Of a stretch of 64,000 nt of DNA, positions 62,390-64,000 are shown in pieces; position 1 is the stretch's first letter, and the number at the start of each line of letters is the position of its first letter. Below the pieces are notes generated by a model. It made no database searches and had not been told where the DNA came from. It worked only from the letters and a program-made list of their open reading frames with translations. Source of the stretch: Methanosarcina barkeri MS (GTDB lineage: Archaea; Halobacteriota; Methanosarcinia; Methanosarcinales; Methanosarcinaceae); assembly GCF_000970025.1 (NCBI RefSeq), contig NZ_CP009528.1, forward strand, positions 1,909,168 through 1,973,167. Direction: 5' to 3'. The position numbers and the translations under genes are program-made.

Positions 62390-63695
62390 AGATTATAATC
62401 AGAGAGGTTATTATTATGATACGAATTATAATGGTACTGTTCCTACTCCTAGTGTCACTGTAATTGACACAGCAACTAACAATATTACAGCCAGAGTGCC
62501 TCTCGGCGATGGGTGGCCTATAGGAGTTGCAGTCAACCCTGCAGGAACAAGGGTATATGTAGCGTCCGCAACTATAGACGACGCCTGCATTGTTTATGTA
62601 ATTGACACAGCCATAAATACGGTCAATACCAAAGTGAATATCGGAAGTAGCTATCCTTCGGAAATTACAGTTAACCCTGCAGGAACAAGAATTTATGTGA
62701 CGAAACAGCATGATTACACCGATATCTCTGTAATTAACACAGCGACAAACACCTTAATGGCACCGATTATTGTGGGGCCGAGTACTTACAATGTTGCATT
62801 TACACCGGATGGAAAAAAAATCTATGCTGCAAACAGTCGAAACAACACTATTTACGTAATTGATGCGGCTACAAACAAAGTTACAGCCAATGTACCTGTA
62901 GGAGACAGTCCTTATGAAGTTGTAGTCACACCGGACGGAAAAAAGGTATACGTACCTAACTATAACAGCAGCACTGTGTCTGTAATTGACAAAGCCACCG
63001 ATAATGTTACAGCGACCGTGCCTGTAGGAGACTCGCCTCGGCGTGTTGCAGTCACTTCTGATGGAAATAAAGTATATATCGCTAACAACAACACTGTGTC
63101 TGTAATTGATACAGCCGCAGATATTGTAATAGCCACTGTGCCTGTAGGAACTTCTTCTTGTGAAATTGTAGTCAGTCCAGATGGAAGTAAGGTATATTTA
63201 GGAAACTTTTACAATAACAGTGTCACTGTAATTAATACAAAAACAAACACCGTCACAGCCAAAGTGCCTGTAGGAGAATGGCCCATGGGAATTGCAGTCA
63301 CACCGGATGGAAAAAAGGTATATGTGGCAAACGCTGACAGCGACAATGTCTCTGTAATTGATTCAACCACAAATAACGTTACAGCTACGGTGAACGCAGG
63401 AATATACCCTACCGGAGTTATAATTGTGCCTTTTACACATTCTAATATAACTTATCAAAGCACAAGTGCAACCTCCAATGCAACTGAAGATATAGGAGTT
63501 GAAAAAACTAACTGTTCTTCATCTGAAGAACAAAACGCTGTCGAACTCAATAAGTCAAAAAATAATACTTCTGAATCCTATAATGGTAATAGCTCAGGTA
63601 GAAATGAGTCGAGCAAAAATAACTCTACTCCAGGCTTTGGATTATTGGGAAGCTTGATCTGTCTTTATGGAGGGTGGAAGTTCAGCAAGAAGTAA

Positions 63696-63840
63696 TACAG
63701 AGCTTAGATAACCAGATTGCTGGTGAATGGTAATCCATTACCTGCTGGTGTATGGAACATGAAGTACAGAAATCTGATGTATCGAAGCATTGCATATATA
63801 TGAAGAACTAAGCTCCTCATCTTTTTTAGAGGTAAAGTAT
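63696..63840. other. Short intergenic region
   Basis: 145 bp between two surface-protein genes. Nothing specific is seen. Confidence 0.4.
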
Positions 63841-64000
63841 ATGAATAAAATTAGAAAGAAAATAGCTTTTTTATCGTTCTATTAATTCTTGTAGTATTTT
63901 ATGGGTTTATGCAAATTCCCACGTATAGAGAGACGAAAATAGCTGGTTTTCTCATCCAATTTGAAAATGGAACAACTGAGCCTGAAGCTAAAGCCGTTCT
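63841..64000 (+). pseudogene. UPF0228-like membrane-anchored protein, 5' end, frameshifted
   Basis: ATG 63841 gives MNKIRKKIAFLSFY and a stop. One base more or less in the run of six T at about 63872-63877 restores IVLLILVVFYGFMQIPTYRE, then KIAGFLIQFENGTTEPEAKA up to the window edge. This resembles the UPF0228 proteins of Methanosarcina, which have one N-terminal helix. The rest is outside the window, so I cannot say whether it is otherwise intact. Confidence 0.55.

Larger units (their letters stand above)
61112..63695 (+). pseudogene. YVTN beta-propeller surface protein, split by an insertion sequence
   Basis: 5' part: 61112-61250, MEKITCDKIHREHT, a signal peptide (GITSLTILILAGVASA) and APFAYVTNLGD. 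The IS lies at 61251-62389. 3' part: from 62395. Deleting the IS and one AGATT copy gives an unbroken frame: NLGD-YNQRGYYYDTNYNG. At least seven YVTN repeats follow (VTPDGKKVYVPNYNSSTVSVIDKATDNVTATVPVGDSP type). A Ser/Asn-rich stretch and NNSTPGFGLLGSLICLYGGW, a PGF-CTERM-like tail, end it. The restored protein of about 480 residues would sit on the cell surface. Confidence 0.92.

Noticed and set aside
1..64000. tRNA or rRNA genes
   Set aside because: I looked for T-arm-like GGTTCAAATCC and rRNA cores and found none that fold with an acceptor stem.

Overview
The window is archaeal and almost certainly from a Methanosarcina close to M. barkeri. The evidence is an F420-reducing hydrogenase operon of the fre type (freA-E-G-B, no frhD), a formylmethanofuran dehydrogenase D/B cluster, an HdrA-MvhD fusion with a polyferredoxin, ferredoxin:thioredoxin reductase, CxxC-x17-CxxC zinc-ribbon proteins, PGF-CTERM-like surface proteins, an ORF-less group II intron, and long AT-rich intergenic DNA full of repeats.

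Layout. 1-4.6 kb: end of a P-type ATPase, two MscS channels and an ATPase translated with one of them. 4.8-5.6 kb: a 15-bp minisatellite and a Met-rich ORF. 6.1-9.8 kb: the fre operon with a palindrome and TATA box upstream. 9.8-17.3 kb: accessory DNA with unknown genes, an M50 protease, a CDGSH protein, a MITE, decayed ORFs and scraps of the freB 3' end. 17.3-29.3 kb: isolated genes (zinc ribbon, aIF1A, a frameshifted alcohol dehydrogenase, a beta-propeller/PKD surface protein, Cu/Zn SOD, a cis-prenyltransferase, a P-II protein) separated by about ten copies of a roughly 150-bp dispersed repeat. 30-38.9 kb: a nucleotidyltransferase-like/coiled-coil pair, a histone-fold-like/terpene-cyclase-like fusion, a MITE, the group II intron, a transglutaminase-like surface protein, an intact IS and a radical SAM protein. 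39-46.3 kb: truncated acetolactate decarboxylase, YjbQ, a HAD phosphatase, the fwd cluster and FTR. 46.8-53.1 kb: a dead IS4 element, a methyltransferase, then a decayed metal-chelate ABC importer and a second, broken methyltransferase. 54-59.2 kb: hdrA2, polyferredoxin, a winged-helix protein and a stress protein. 60-64 kb: frameshifted or IS-interrupted cell-surface genes.

How the genes work together. The metabolic core is electron flow of methanogenesis: H2 to F420 (Fre), soluble heterodisulfide reductase (HdrA2 plus polyferredoxin), the first CO2-reduction step (Fwd) and ferredoxin-to-thiol transfer (FTR). The rest is accessory or decaying DNA. I count about eight broken reading frames, two full IS copies (one splitting a gene cleanly), one dead IS, three MITEs and one intron. 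The best leads for new biology are the dispersed repeat family at 17.5-28.8 kb, the freB-tail scraps with a hairpin that appears to covary, the aIF1A gene with UUA where its start codon should be, and the histone-fold-like/cyclase fusion.
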